In this document: piece by piece, positions 51,905 to 59,657 of the stretch | Layout of the letters: every line of letters begins with the position of its first letter | Numbering within the stretch: the stretch's first letter is position 1 | Origin: Parvibaculum sp040216885 | Lineage (GTDB): Bacteria; Pseudomonadota; Alphaproteobacteria; Parvibaculales; Parvibaculaceae | Direction: 5' to 3' | Assembly (NCBI GenBank): GCA_040216885.1 | Contig: JAVJOG010000020.1 | Span: 1 to 64,000 of the forward strand | DNA length: 64,000 nucleotides | Notes under the pieces: model-generated | What the model saw: only the letters and a program-made list of their open reading frames with translations | What the model was told of the DNA's origin: nothing | Database searches by the model: none | Translations under genes and position numbers: made by a program

Positions 51905-51978
51905 CCCCATGTAGCTCAACTGGATAGAGCACTCGATTGCTACTCGTGGAGATGCAGGTCCGAATCCTGTCATGGGGC
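51905..51978 (+). tRNA. class I tRNA with GCU anticodon, Arg-type body (passenger)
   Basis: A cloverleaf with canonical geometry: acceptor CCCCATG/CATGGGG, D-stem GCTC/GAGC with loop AACTGGATA, anticodon stem CTCGA/TCGTG (one T-T mismatch), loop TTGCTAC with anticodon GCT, 5-nt variable loop GAGAT, T-stem GCAGG/CCTGT, T-loop TCCGAAT. CCA is not encoded. GCU reads serine AGC/AGU codons, yet bacterial tRNA-Ser has a long variable arm, absent here. The D-arm and the A20/C35 positions resemble tRNA-Arg. It is either a decoding oddity or a decayed tRNA. Confidence 0.75.
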
Positions 51979-52120
51979 CCGAGCCTTTTTCTTATATAAC
52001 CGATTGATTCAAAAGTCAATTTGCCATTTCGCGAGTCCCGCCAATGGGTTAGCGGAGCTATGCCTACATAACTGAACTTTATGCTTGACCGCTCATGCTT
52101 GACTCCCTACATTGATTGAC

Positions 52121-52945
52121 ATGAACAAGCTGTCCACACAGAAGCGCGCTCAAATCCTCGGAATGCTCTGCGAAGGCATGAGCCTCCGGGCCACGTCGCG
52201 CCTTGCCGATGTCAGCATCAACACCGTGACCAAGCTGCTTGTGGACGTGGGCACGGCTTGCGCCGCCTACCATGACAAGCATGTGCGCGAGGTGAAGTCG
52301 CAGCGGGTGCAGGTGGACGAAATCTGGTCCTTCACCTACGCGAAGGCAAAGAACGTCAAGACGGCCAAGGCCGCGCCGGAAGGCTCTGGCGACACGTGGA
52401 CGTGGACCGCAATCGACGCCGACAGCAAGTTGATCGTGTCCTATCTCATCGGCGGACGTGACGCAGAATATGCGCACGAGTTCATGCAGGACGTGGCTTC
52501 CCGCCTTGCCAACCGTGTTCAGCTTACGAGCGACGGGCACGGCCCGTACCTTGGCGCTGTAGAGGATGCCTTTGGCGACGATGTAGACTTCGCCACGCTC
52601 ATCAAGATTTATGGCAGCGCCCCGGAAGGGCAGCGCCGCTATAGCCCGGCAATCTGCAAGGGAGCGCGCAAGGATCGCGTGACGGGCAACCCTGACCGGG
52701 CGCATGTCTCCACGTCCTATGTGGAGCGCCAGAACCTCACCATGCGGATGCACATGCGCCGGTTCACGCGCCTGACCAACGGCTTTTCAAAGAAGATCGA
52801 GAACCACGCTCACGCCGTGGCGCTGCATTTCATGTTCTACAACTTCGCGAAAATCCATAAGACGCTTCGCGTTACCCCCGCCATGCAGGCTGGTATTGCG
52901 GATCACGTCTGGACGCTAGAGGATATTGCTCAGCTTGCGGATTAA
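52121..52945 (+). CDS. IS1-family-like transposase
   Basis: 274 residues. An N-terminal helix-turn-helix (QKRAQILGMLCEGMSLRATS, RLADVSINTVTKLL) precedes a DDE core: VQVDEIWSFTYAKAKN, a central TWTAIDADSKLIVSYLIGG strand, LTSDGHGPYLGAVEDAF, and SYVERQNLTMRMHMRRFTRL with the catalytic Glu. HAVALHFMFYNFAKIHKTLR follows. This is the pattern of IS1-type transposases encoded in a single frame. ATG 52121 is preferred over TTG 52112. It is the only transposase in the element, so it should mobilise the whole 2.8-kb unit. Confidence 0.85.
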   Translation: MNKLSTQKRAQILGMLCEGMSLRATSRLADVSINTVTKLLVDVGTACAAYHDKHVREVKSQRVQVDEIWSFTYAKAKNVKTAKAAPEGSGDTWTWTAIDADSKLIVSYLIGGRDAEYAHEFMQDVASRLANRVQLTSDGHGPYLGAVEDAFGDDVDFATLIKIYGSAPEGQRRYSPAICKGARKDRVTGNPDRAHVSTSYVERQNLTMRMHMRRFTRLTNGFSKKIENHAHAVALHFMFYNFAKIHKTLRVTPAMQAGIADHVWTLEDIAQLAD

Positions 52946-52948
52946 AAA

Positions 52949-53353
52949 ATGGCACTGAATTTCTATCCCCGGGCGGGGCAAATCTTTGTAGGTGACTTTT
53001 CCGATCTCAAAGAGCCGGAGATGACCAAGGTGCGGCCCGTGATCGTGGTTTCTCCCCGGCTGCCGTACCGATCCGAGATTGTAGCCGTGGTGCCGATAAG
53101 CCTGACGGCACCGAAGCACAATCTTCCCTATTGTTTTCGGCTGTCGAAGAATTACCACCCTCAGGAACCCGACGATCTGCCGTGTTGGGCGAAGGCGGAC
53201 ATGCTGATGAATGTGGCAACAAAGCGCCTCAGCGCCTTCAAAATCGGCCGTCGCCAGTACGACTATCCCACTCTAATTCCTGAGGATTTGGCAGGTGTGC
53301 GACATGCTGTCCTCTGCGGACTGGGCCTCGATAAATTGATTTTAAAGGGCTGA
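52949..53353 (+). CDS. PemK/MazF-family toxin-like protein (passenger)
   Basis: 134 residues. GQIFVGDFSDLKEPEMTKVR, PVIVVSP, then a Thr/Ser-containing strand VVPISLTAP and CWAKADMLMNVATKRLSAFK are the PemK/MazF SH3-like barrel pattern of toxin endoribonucleases. It starts 3 nt after the transposase stop. No MazE/PemI-type antitoxin is visible upstream, which is unusual. A structured non-coding stretch follows at once. It might stabilise the transposon or be a diverged, non-toxic relative. Confidence 0.75.
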   Translation: MALNFYPRAGQIFVGDFSDLKEPEMTKVRPVIVVSPRLPYRSEIVAVVPISLTAPKHNLPYCFRLSKNYHPQEPDDLPCWAKADMLMNVATKRLSAFKIGRRQYDYPTLIPEDLAGVRHAVLCGLGLDKLILKG

Positions 53354-53494
53354 TGCCCTATATTCCACCTGTACCCCGGTTGTCGGGCATTAAGACCTAG
53401 CTTGCTAGGCAGGCTGTCCAACCTAGGACGATGACAAGTCCGCCGGACAGTCTAGATACTGTCATTGTCCAAAGCCCCGCTCCGGCGGGGCTTT
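53353..53494 (+). ncRNA. candidate structured RNA after PemK gene
   Basis: Consecutive inverted repeats: ATGCCC/GGGCAT (53353-53389), CCTAGC-TT-GCTAGG (53396-53409), GACAGT-CTAGAT-ACTGTC (53446-53463) and a strong AAAGCCCCGC/GCGGGGCTTT terminator (53471-53494). Such density in 140 nt suggests a small RNA or structured 3' UTR. It has no similarity to an RNA family that I can name. Confidence 0.45.
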
Positions 53495-53512
53495 GTCATT
53501 GGGGGGGGCTGA

Positions 53513-53677
53513 ATGGTTAGAACTATCGCGCTTTGGGCCACGGGCATATTGGCCTTCAGCATTATCGGCGGAGGCATCGGAACCTTGATCGAGCCTTATG
53601 GGATAGGTCCGTTCTGGGGGATGATCGGAGGCCCGTGCTTTTTCATCTGCCTTCGGCTCTGGTTGACCGAGGATTGA
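53513..53677 (+). CDS. 54-residue membrane protein (passenger)
   Basis: A short frame encodes MVRTIALWATGILAFSIIGG then GIGTLIEPYGIGPFWGMIGG and PCFFICLRLWLTED. It has two hydrophobic segments with glycine-rich turns, so a small inner-membrane protein is likely. A run of eight G residues ends 4 nt before the ATG and could serve as ribosome binding site. It is the last gene before the right inverted repeat. No family recognised. Confidence 0.5.
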   Translation: MVRTIALWATGILAFSIIGGGIGTLIEPYGIGPFWGMIGGPCFFICLRLWLTED

Positions 53678-53819
53678 ACCCCTCCCTCAAACTGAGACAC
53701 TACCGCCAGCCGGCGGCGCTTTACGTGCGCGCGGTGCGCGCTACACTCCCGGCTCGCATCACCAACAATGAGCGCCGGCGCCCGACGGGCCGAAGGCGCC
53801 GCGCCGGGAGACGCCTTTC

Positions 53820-55013
53820 ATGGATCTCGCCTACGGGCCCGAATACGAAAAGTTTCGCACGGAGGTTCGCGCCTTCATCGCCAGGCATGGCGCAAAGGCG
53901 CCGCGCCGCTTCGGCGTGTCGCGTCCGTCCGAGGAAACGCAAAGCTGGCAGCGCCTGCTGATCGAGCACGGACTTACCGCGCGCACGATCCCGAAGGAAT
54001 ATGGCGGCTACGGCGCCGAGCCCGACATTCTGAAGTCGCGCATCATCGCCGAGGAGTTCACGGCGGCCGGCCTGCCGATGGGGATCGCCAATCAGGGCAT
54101 CTCGATGCTGGTGCCGACGCTGCTGGAACTCGGCACCGAAGAGCAGAAGAAAAAGTGGATCGAACCGACGCTGAAGGGCGAGGTTGTCTGGTGCCAGGGC
54201 TATTCGGAGCCGGGCTCGGGCTCCGATCTCGCCTCGCTGCAGACCAGGGCTGTCGAGGACGGCGACGACTTCGTCATCAACGGGCAGAAAATCTGGACGT
54301 CGACCGCGCATGCGGCCGACATGATCTTCTGCCTCGTGCGGACGGAGCCCGACGCGAAGAAGCATGAGGGCATTTCCTACCTGATCTTCTCGATGAAGAC
54401 GCCGGGCATCGAGGTGCGTCCGCTCAAGACGATGACGGGACATGCCGAATTCAACGAGGTGTTCTTCACCGATGTCAGGGTGTCCAAGAAGGACATCGTG
54501 GCGGGGCGCGGCCAGGGCTGGTTCGTCGCCAATGCGACGCTGAAGCACGAGCGCGGCATGCTCGGCGATCCGAACCAGGCGGGCACGCGGCTGAAGGAAA
54601 TCATCGACCTGATGCACGAAGAGACGATGGACGGGACGCGGCTGATCGACCATCCGGTCTATCGCGACCGTCTCGGCGCGTTGCAGGGGCGCGTTTTCGC
54701 GATGCAGTTTCACGGGCTCAGGCTGCTGACCGCGGCGGCGAAGGGCGAAGATCCCGGCATTGCGCGGCTCATCGTCAAGCTGCAGGGCTGCGAACTCAAC
54801 CATCAGCTCGCGGCGCTCGCCATCGACGCGCTGGGCGAGATCGGTGTGCTTTACGAGGACAGCCCGCATCTCAGGGCGCAAGGCGCATGGCAGCACCGCT
54901 ACATGTTCGATCTCGGCCTGATCATCGGCGGCGGCACGGCGCAGATCCAGAAGAATATCATTTCGGAGCGCGGGCTCGGCATGCCGCGCGAACCGAAGCC
55001 GGCGAAAGCGTGA
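53820..55013 (+). CDS. acyl-CoA dehydrogenase
   Basis: 397 residues. PKEYGGYGAEPDILKSRIIA and QGYSEPGSGSDLASLQTRAV carry the family signature for FAD and acyl-CoA binding. INGQKIWTSTAHAADMIFCL, FNEVFFTDVRV and LGEIGVLYEDSPHLRAQGAW follow, with an IIGGGTAQIQKNIISERGLG C-terminus. It catalyses alpha-beta dehydrogenation of an acyl-CoA. GGGAGACG precedes the ATG. The mobile element inserted ~110 bp upstream and may have separated it from its old promoter. It is paired with the next gene. Confidence 0.9.
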   Translation: MDLAYGPEYEKFRTEVRAFIARHGAKAPRRFGVSRPSEETQSWQRLLIEHGLTARTIPKEYGGYGAEPDILKSRIIAEEFTAAGLPMGIANQGISMLVPTLLELGTEEQKKKWIEPTLKGEVVWCQGYSEPGSGSDLASLQTRAVEDGDDFVINGQKIWTSTAHAADMIFCLVRTEPDAKKHEGISYLIFSMKTPGIEVRPLKTMTGHAEFNEVFFTDVRVSKKDIVAGRGQGWFVANATLKHERGMLGDPNQAGTRLKEIIDLMHEETMDGTRLIDHPVYRDRLGALQGRVFAMQFHGLRLLTAAAKGEDPGIARLIVKLQGCELNHQLAALAIDALGEIGVLYEDSPHLRAQGAWQHRYMFDLGLIIGGGTAQIQKNIISERGLGMPREPKPAKA

Positions 55014-55023
55014 GGAGCGGAAC

Positions 55024-56118
55024 ATGGAATTCGGATTGTCGGAAGACCAGAAGCTGCTTCAGGAAAGCATCGGACGGACGCTGGAAAAAGTTTCGCCGCT
55101 GGAGCGTGTGCGCAAGGCGGCGGACGAGCATGCGGACTATGCCGGCGATGTGTGGCAGGCGCTTGCCGAGCTTGGCGTCGCGGGCATGCTGATTGCCGAG
55201 GAGCATGGCGGCATGGGGATGGGGCTGCTCGATGCGGCGCTTGCGTCCGAAATGCTTGGCCGGCATGTCGCGCCGGCGCCCTTCGTCGCCACCGCCGTCA
55301 TGGCGCCGATCGCGATTGGCGGCGCGGGCTCGAAGGCGCAGCAGGCGGCTTGGCTGCCGAAGCTTGCAAGCGGCAAGGCGATTGCCGGCGTCGCCGTTTC
55401 GGAGCGGGCGGCGGGCGCGCGCGAGGGTGCGGGCATTGCCGCGTCCGGGGGCAGGCTCACCGGCACGGCGTTGTTCGTTGTCGATGCGGCGGGCGCCGAT
55501 ATATTCGTCGTCGCCGACAAGACGGGCGGACTGCATCTCGTGGCGGGCGATGCGAAGGGACTGACGCGAATTGCGCTCACCAGCATCGATCTCACGCGAC
55601 CGCTCGGGGAATTGCGCTTCGACAATGTTGAAGCGGAGCCGCTGAATACCGGCAATGCGGGCGCGGCGCTGAAACGGATGGTCGATGCCGGCCGCGTGAT
55701 GCTCGCCGCCGACACGCTTGGCGCGGGCTGGGCGATGATCGAGAAGGCCGTGGCTTACGCGGGCGAGCGCAAGCAGTTCGGCCGCGTCATCGGCTCGTTC
55801 CAGGCGGTGAAGCATATGTGCGCCGAGATGGCGGCGGAGCTCGAGCCCTGCCGGTCGCTCATCTGGTATGCCGCGCATGCCTTCGACACGATGCCGGACG
55901 AGGCGAGCCTGATGGCGGCACATGCCAAGGCGCTGACCTCGGAGACCGGACGCTTCGTCGCGCGCACCGCGACGGAGGTTCACGGCGGCATGGGCTTTAC
56001 CGACCTTGTCGGGCTTCACTACTGGTTCAAGCGCATCGGCCTCAGCCGGCAATTGCTGGGCTCGCCGGAACAGGTGCGCCACGAGGCGGCGGTGATACAG
56101 GGTTGGGCGGCGGATTGA
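55024..56118 (+). CDS. acyl-CoA dehydrogenase (partner subunit)
   Basis: 364 residues. LAELGVAGMLIAEEHGGMGM in the N-terminal helical domain, a shortened middle domain lacking the YSEPGSGSD-type signature, and YAGERKQFGRVIGSFQAVKH, ATEVHGGMGFTDLVGLHYWF in the C-terminal domain. It lies 10 nt after the first dehydrogenase. Such unequal pairs form alpha2beta2 heterotetramers in steroid and long-chain acyl-CoA catabolism; I infer the same here. Confidence 0.85.
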   Translation: MEFGLSEDQKLLQESIGRTLEKVSPLERVRKAADEHADYAGDVWQALAELGVAGMLIAEEHGGMGMGLLDAALASEMLGRHVAPAPFVATAVMAPIAIGGAGSKAQQAAWLPKLASGKAIAGVAVSERAAGAREGAGIAASGGRLTGTALFVVDAAGADIFVVADKTGGLHLVAGDAKGLTRIALTSIDLTRPLGELRFDNVEAEPLNTGNAGAALKRMVDAGRVMLAADTLGAGWAMIEKAVAYAGERKQFGRVIGSFQAVKHMCAEMAAELEPCRSLIWYAAHAFDTMPDEASLMAAHAKALTSETGRFVARTATEVHGGMGFTDLVGLHYWFKRIGLSRQLLGSPEQVRHEAAVIQGWAAD

Positions 56119-56187
56119 GGGCACTTGCCTTCCTGCACGCGCGGGCGTCATATGCGGCGCGGCCACAACCTTTTTGTCCGGTGCCTC

Positions 56188-56463
56188 ATGGGTGAACTCG
56201 GCTATATCGCGGCCTTCCTGACCACGCTTGCCTTCGTGCCGCAGGCGGTGAAGACGATCCGCAGCCGCGATACGTCGGGCCTTTCGCTCGGCATGTACGG
56301 GTTGCTGACTGCCGGTATCTTTATGTGGCTGCTGCATGGCATCAACCGGCAGGACTATGCGCTGATCGGCGCCAATAGCGTGACGTTGATGCTGGCACTG
56401 CCGATTTTCCTGATCATTCTCGGCAATGAACGGGCGGCGCGGCGGCCCGGCGCAAAGAAATAG
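56188..56463 (+). CDS. SemiSWEET-like sugar transporter
   Basis: 91 residues with three membrane helices: LGYIAAFLTTLAFVPQAVKT with the PQ motif, LSLGMYGLLTAGIFMWLLHG and YALIGANSVTLMLALPIFLI. This is one triple-helix bundle of the SWEET/PQ-loop family, which dimerises to form a sugar uniporter. The ATG at 56188 matches the normal start (MGELGYIAAF). It follows the dehydrogenase pair; the substrate is unknown. Confidence 0.88.
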   Translation: MGELGYIAAFLTTLAFVPQAVKTIRSRDTSGLSLGMYGLLTAGIFMWLLHGINRQDYALIGANSVTLMLALPIFLIILGNERAARRPGAKK

Positions 56464-56547
56464 ACCGTAGTCTATTTTACTGCTTGCCTCGGCGGTTGCC
56501 GCCTGATTGCATGTCGCCAACAAGAAATCATACCGGGAGGCTCAATC

Positions 56548-57642
56548 ATGCGCGCGGCCGTTTTCCGCAATGGCGATCTCGTCGCCGACACGATTCCCGA
56601 ACCGACGCCGCAAGCGGGCCAGGTGCTGGTCAAGACGCTGGCCTGCGGCATATGCGGCTCGGACCTGCATGCGTTTCATCATGCCGACAAGATGGTCGAG
56701 GCGGCGCAACGTTCGGGCTCCAGTTTCACGATGGACCTCAAGCGCGACATCGTGTTCGGACACGAGTTCTGCGCCGAAATTCTCGATCACGGGCCGGGCA
56801 CCGAGAAGAAGCTGAAACCGGGCACGCGCGTCTGTTCGATGCCGATCGCGATCACCATGAACGGCGAGAAAGGCAAGATCGATCCGGTCGGCTATTCGAA
56901 CAACAAGCCGGGCGGCTTTGCCGAGCAGATGGTGCTGAACGAGCTGATGCTGCTTGAGGTGCCGAACGGGCTACCCACCGAACAGGCGGCGCTGACCGAG
57001 CCGATGGCGGTCGGCTGGCACGCGGTCGAGAAGGCCAATCTGACCGACGGCGACATTCCGCTCGTCATCGGCTGCGGGCCTGTCGGTCTTGCGGTGATCG
57101 CCGGCCTCAAGATCAGGGGTGTGCATCCGATCATCGCCGCCGATTTTTCACCCGCGCGGCGCAAGCTTGCCGCGAAGATGGGCGCCGACATCGTGCTCGA
57201 CCCGAAGGTCGAAGCGCCTTATGCGCGCTGGACGAAGGAAGCGACGCCGGAAGGCTACGACCCCGAGAACATCATGACGCTGCTCGGCATGGGGCCGAAG
57301 CTCAGGCCGGGCGTGATCTTCGAATGCGTCGGCGTACCGGGCGTCATCCAGCAGATATTCGAGGGCGCGCCGCGCTTCGCGCGCGTGGTCGTGGTCGGCG
57401 TCTGCATGGAGCAGGACCGCTTCGAGCCGTTCTTCGGCATCAACAAGGAACTCAACGTGCAATTCGTGCTCGGCTATACGCCGGAAGAATTCGCGTTGAC
57501 GCTCAATCATCTTGCCGAAGGAATGATCGACGTTTCGCCGCTCGTGACGGCCAAGGTCGGCGTCGACGGCGTGAAAGAGGCGTTCAGCGAACTCGGCAAT
57601 CCCGAAAAGCACGCGAAGATCCTGGTCGAACCCTGGCGCTAG
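56548..57642 (+). CDS. zinc-dependent alcohol dehydrogenase-like protein
   Basis: 364 residues of the MDR superfamily. LACGICGSDLHAFHHADK carries the catalytic zinc Cys, FGHEFCAEILDHGPG the His, and VIGCGPVGLAVIAGLKIRG the NAD loop. The usual four-Cys structural zinc lobe is missing, replaced by a NGEKGKIDPVGYSNNKPGGF loop. It is related to threonine dehydrogenase-like proteins. AGGGAGG-like sequence precedes ATG. Substrate unknown; proximity to acyl-CoA dehydrogenases suggests catabolism. Confidence 0.85.
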   Translation: MRAAVFRNGDLVADTIPEPTPQAGQVLVKTLACGICGSDLHAFHHADKMVEAAQRSGSSFTMDLKRDIVFGHEFCAEILDHGPGTEKKLKPGTRVCSMPIAITMNGEKGKIDPVGYSNNKPGGFAEQMVLNELMLLEVPNGLPTEQAALTEPMAVGWHAVEKANLTDGDIPLVIGCGPVGLAVIAGLKIRGVHPIIAADFSPARRKLAAKMGADIVLDPKVEAPYARWTKEATPEGYDPENIMTLLGMGPKLRPGVIFECVGVPGVIQQIFEGAPRFARVVVVGVCMEQDRFEPFFGINKELNVQFVLGYTPEEFALTLNHLAEGMIDVSPLVTAKVGVDGVKEAFSELGNPEKHAKILVEPWR

Positions 57643-57646
57643 GCTT

Positions 57647-58249
57647 TCAAGCAGGCGGCGCGGTTTCGGCGAAGGAGGGGCGCTTCGCAAGATCGCGCCA
57701 CCAGCCGGCGAGTTCGGTCTCGCGGTCCTGCCAGTTGAACGCGGCGTGACGGAAGTCGAGATAGCCGAGTGCCGCGCCCACCGAAATCACGCCGAGATCG
57801 ACCGGCCCGTCGAGCGAGACGACTTCATCGTCAAGTACGGCAAGGCTGCGCTCGATGGCGCGCCGCCAGCGGGTCATCCACATTTCGGAGCGCTGGGCTT
57901 CGGGGCGCGCGCGCTCGAAGGTGAGCGAGACGGCGGCGTCCATGATGCCGTCGGCCAGCGCCTGGTGTCTCAGCACCCGGAAGCGTGCCGCATGGGCGGC
58001 GGGAATGAGCGCGGGGCCTTCGAGCGTCACGTCCAGATATTCGCAGATCAGCGGGCTGTCGAAGTAGGACGAGCCGTCGGTCAGGACGAGCGCCGGAATC
58101 TTGCCGAGCGGGTTTGCCTCGTGAAGCGCCGCCGGGTCTTCCATTGCCGCGACGATTTCCTCCGTCACCTGCGCCAGCGCGCCTTTCTCGCGGATCAGTA
58201 CGCGGACCTTGCGCGCGAAAGGCGAGGTCGGGGAGTGGTAGAGCTTCAT
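57647..58249 (-). CDS. glutathione S-transferase
   Basis: 200 residues. MKLYHSPTSPFARKVRVLIR is the thioredoxin-fold N-terminus with the Ser of the glutathione site, NPLGKIPALVLTDGSSYFDS contains the cis-Pro and the DS pair that bind glutathione, and an all-helical C-terminal domain follows. It conjugates or reduces using glutathione in the cytosol. It converges on the alcohol dehydrogenase gene with a 4-bp gap. Confidence 0.9.
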   Translation of the reverse strand: MKLYHSPTSPFARKVRVLIREKGALAQVTEEIVAAMEDPAALHEANPLGKIPALVLTDGSSYFDSPLICEYLDVTLEGPALIPAAHAARFRVLRHQALADGIMDAAVSLTFERARPEAQRSEMWMTRWRRAIERSLAVLDDEVVSLDGPVDLGVISVGAALGYLDFRHAAFNWQDRETELAGWWRDLAKRPSFAETAPPA

Positions 58250-58271
58250 CGCAATTCCTTGCCGGGAGATG

Positions 58272-58778
58272 TCAGAGGCAGGCGGTGCCGCTGGTGTGGC
58301 CGTTCATGGCGCGGATGGTGCGCCATTCGACGAATTCGCGGCAGGTGCGGCCGCGCTCGTCGACGAATTCACGGGTCGGTGTGATCTTGCCGCTCGCCTT
58401 GTCCTGCGCGGTGAACCAGGTGACGGGTTCGCGCAGCGGCACGGTCATCATTTTCGCGATGGCGTCGTTTCGCGCGCGGGCCGGCATGCCGGTCAGCTTC
58501 GGCCCTTCGGAGCCGCCGACCAAATAGCCCGCGGCGACGCCCGCCGCAACCGCCCATTCGGTACCGCCGCCCGTGCCGATCGCCATGCCGAGCATCGCGC
58601 CGCCCGCCGGGCCGACAAGGCCCGTGCCGCGATCGTCGACGGGCACACCGCCGACCGGCGGTTCGGGTTTTCTCATCGTCACTTCGGGCTGCGGCAACCG
58701 CGCTTGCGCACAGGCGGAGACGGCTAGGACCACGATCACAGCAAGCGCGCCGCGCCGCCTCGTGCCGGAATGCATCAT
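58272..58778 (-). CDS. surface-antigen-like lipoprotein with glycine zipper
   Basis: About 168 residues. The signal GALAVIVVLAVSAC ends in a lipobox Cys. A glycine-zipper segment (GTGLVGPAGGAMLGMAIGTG, VAAGVAAGYLVGG) follows, and the C-terminal domain (TPTREFVDERGRTCREFVEW) matches the 17-kDa surface-antigen type (RT0821/Lpp0805-like). ATG 58778 has AAGGGA six nt upstream; ATG 58784 is too close to it. Outer-membrane location expected. Confidence 0.8.
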   Translation of the reverse strand: MMHSGTRRRGALAVIVVLAVSACAQARLPQPEVTMRKPEPPVGGVPVDDRGTGLVGPAGGAMLGMAIGTGGGTEWAVAAGVAAGYLVGGSEGPKLTGMPARARNDAIAKMMTVPLREPVTWFTAQDKASGKITPTREFVDERGRTCREFVEWRTIRAMNGHTSGTACL

Positions 58779-58780
58779 GT

Positions 58781-59281
58781 TCATTCCCTTCGCAGATAGG
58801 GCATCAGGAAGCGGCGCAGCACCGGGCTCATTGCAGCGAGCGCACCGACAATAATGGTGATGAGCGGCAGGCTGCCGGTCGATCCCTTGACGATGCCGAG
58901 AAGGCCGAGGCTGAGCTCGTTCAGCGTGCGCTCGATCGTGTCGAAGTCGCGTTTCACTTCCGCGCGCGCCTGAAGAATGGTGGCGTTGGCGAGTTCCATT
59001 TCGAGGCGGTCGGCGCGGCCGGGTTTTTTCGCGGCGAAAACGAGTGAGACAAATGCCAGCACCGCCAGCACACCGCCGGTGATGAGTGCGCCGAGCGGAT
59101 AACCGTAGATTTCGGAGAGCGCCAGGAAGCCGGCGATCACCAGCATGGTCAGCGCGAAAAGCGCGATGAAGACCGCGATGCCGACCAGCGAGAGCTTGCG
59201 CGCGAGACGGCGCGCCTCGAGTTCGGCGCGAAGCAGTTCGGCTTCGGCGAGTTTGCGGATATGCGGCGTCGGATCGATCAT
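58781..59281 (-). CDS. YqjE-like (phage holin superfamily) membrane protein
   Basis: 166 residues. An N-terminal amphipathic helix precedes two hydrophobic segments, LSLVGIAVFIALFALTMLVI and GALITGGVLAVLAFVSLVFA, and a third near the C-terminus. This is the layout of the PF07332 phage_holin_3_6/YqjE group, which despite the name is chromosomal. It lies directly downstream of a YqjD/ElaB-like gene, the usual pair. Possible role in envelope stress or ribosome anchoring is only by analogy. Confidence 0.75.
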   Translation of the reverse strand: MIDPTPHIRKLAEAELLRAELEARRLARKLSLVGIAVFIALFALTMLVIAGFLALSEIYGYPLGALITGGVLAVLAFVSLVFAAKKPGRADRLEMELANATILQARAEVKRDFDTIERTLNELSLGLLGIVKGSTGSLPLITIIVGALAAMSPVLRRFLMPYLRRE

Positions 59282-59290
59282 GTCGGTTTC

Positions 59291-59551
59291 CTATCTCGCC
59301 AGCAGGCGGCCGATGAGGAAGCCGAGACCGAAAGCCAGCAGGGCGCTCGGTACCGGATGTGCGTCGATCTGCTTTTGTATGTCGCCGAGGCCTTCCTGCA
59401 GTCGCTCGCCGATCGCCTCGGCATCCTCGATGCCGAAGGATGCCTCGCCGCCGGCTTCTTCCAGCGCTTCCCGCAAGGCTTCCTTCAGGGCCTCGACTTC
59501 GGCCTGAAGCTCCTCGACGGTCGGTTTCGGGTCCGGTTTCTTGTCGGTCAT
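59291..59551 (-). CDS. YqjD/ElaB-like (DUF883) protein
   Basis: 86 residues. A charged coiled-coil (VEELQAEVEALKEALREALE) is followed by a C-terminal membrane helix VPSALLAFGLGFLIGRLLAR, the DUF883/YqjD arrangement of tail-anchored inner-membrane proteins. GGAAGG lies 8 nt before ATG 59551. It forms an operon with the YqjE-like gene 9 nt downstream. Confidence 0.8.
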   Translation of the reverse strand: MTDKKPDPKPTVEELQAEVEALKEALREALEEAGGEASFGIEDAEAIGERLQEGLGDIQKQIDAHPVPSALLAFGLGFLIGRLLAR

Positions 59552-59657
59552 TGGCGTTACCTTCCGGTTCTGGCCGGCTATCCCCCGCCAAATCAGCATA
59601 GCCCCCTCGCGGGCACATTCAAGGCGGCGTGGGCTGCTGCTTGATGCCGCAGTGCAT

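Larger units (their letters stand above)
50882..53704 (+). mobile_element. IS1-family-like transposon with passenger genes
   Basis: The element is bounded by perfect 18-bp terminal inverted repeats, GGTAGTGTCTCAGTTTGA at 50882-50899 and its complement at 53687-53704. It is flanked by an exact 8-bp target duplication GCCAGCCG (50874-50881 and 53705-53712). It is 2,823 bp long. It contains one transposase plus a KGG-type small gene, a 176-residue gene, a tRNA, a PemK/MazF-like toxin gene, a structured non-coding stretch and a 54-residue membrane protein gene. It inserted between the GGDEF-EAL gene and the acyl-CoA dehydrogenases. Intact ends suggest recent mobility. Confidence 0.9.

Noticed and set aside
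52936..52955. Possible programmed frameshift between transposase and PemK gene at the A run
   Set aside because: The transposase stop codon lies before the run of A residues, so slippage there cannot fuse the two products.
58781..59281. Phage holin as evidence of a prophage at 58-59 kb
   Set aside because: The holin-superfamily protein is the chromosomal YqjE type next to a YqjD-like gene, with no phage genes around.
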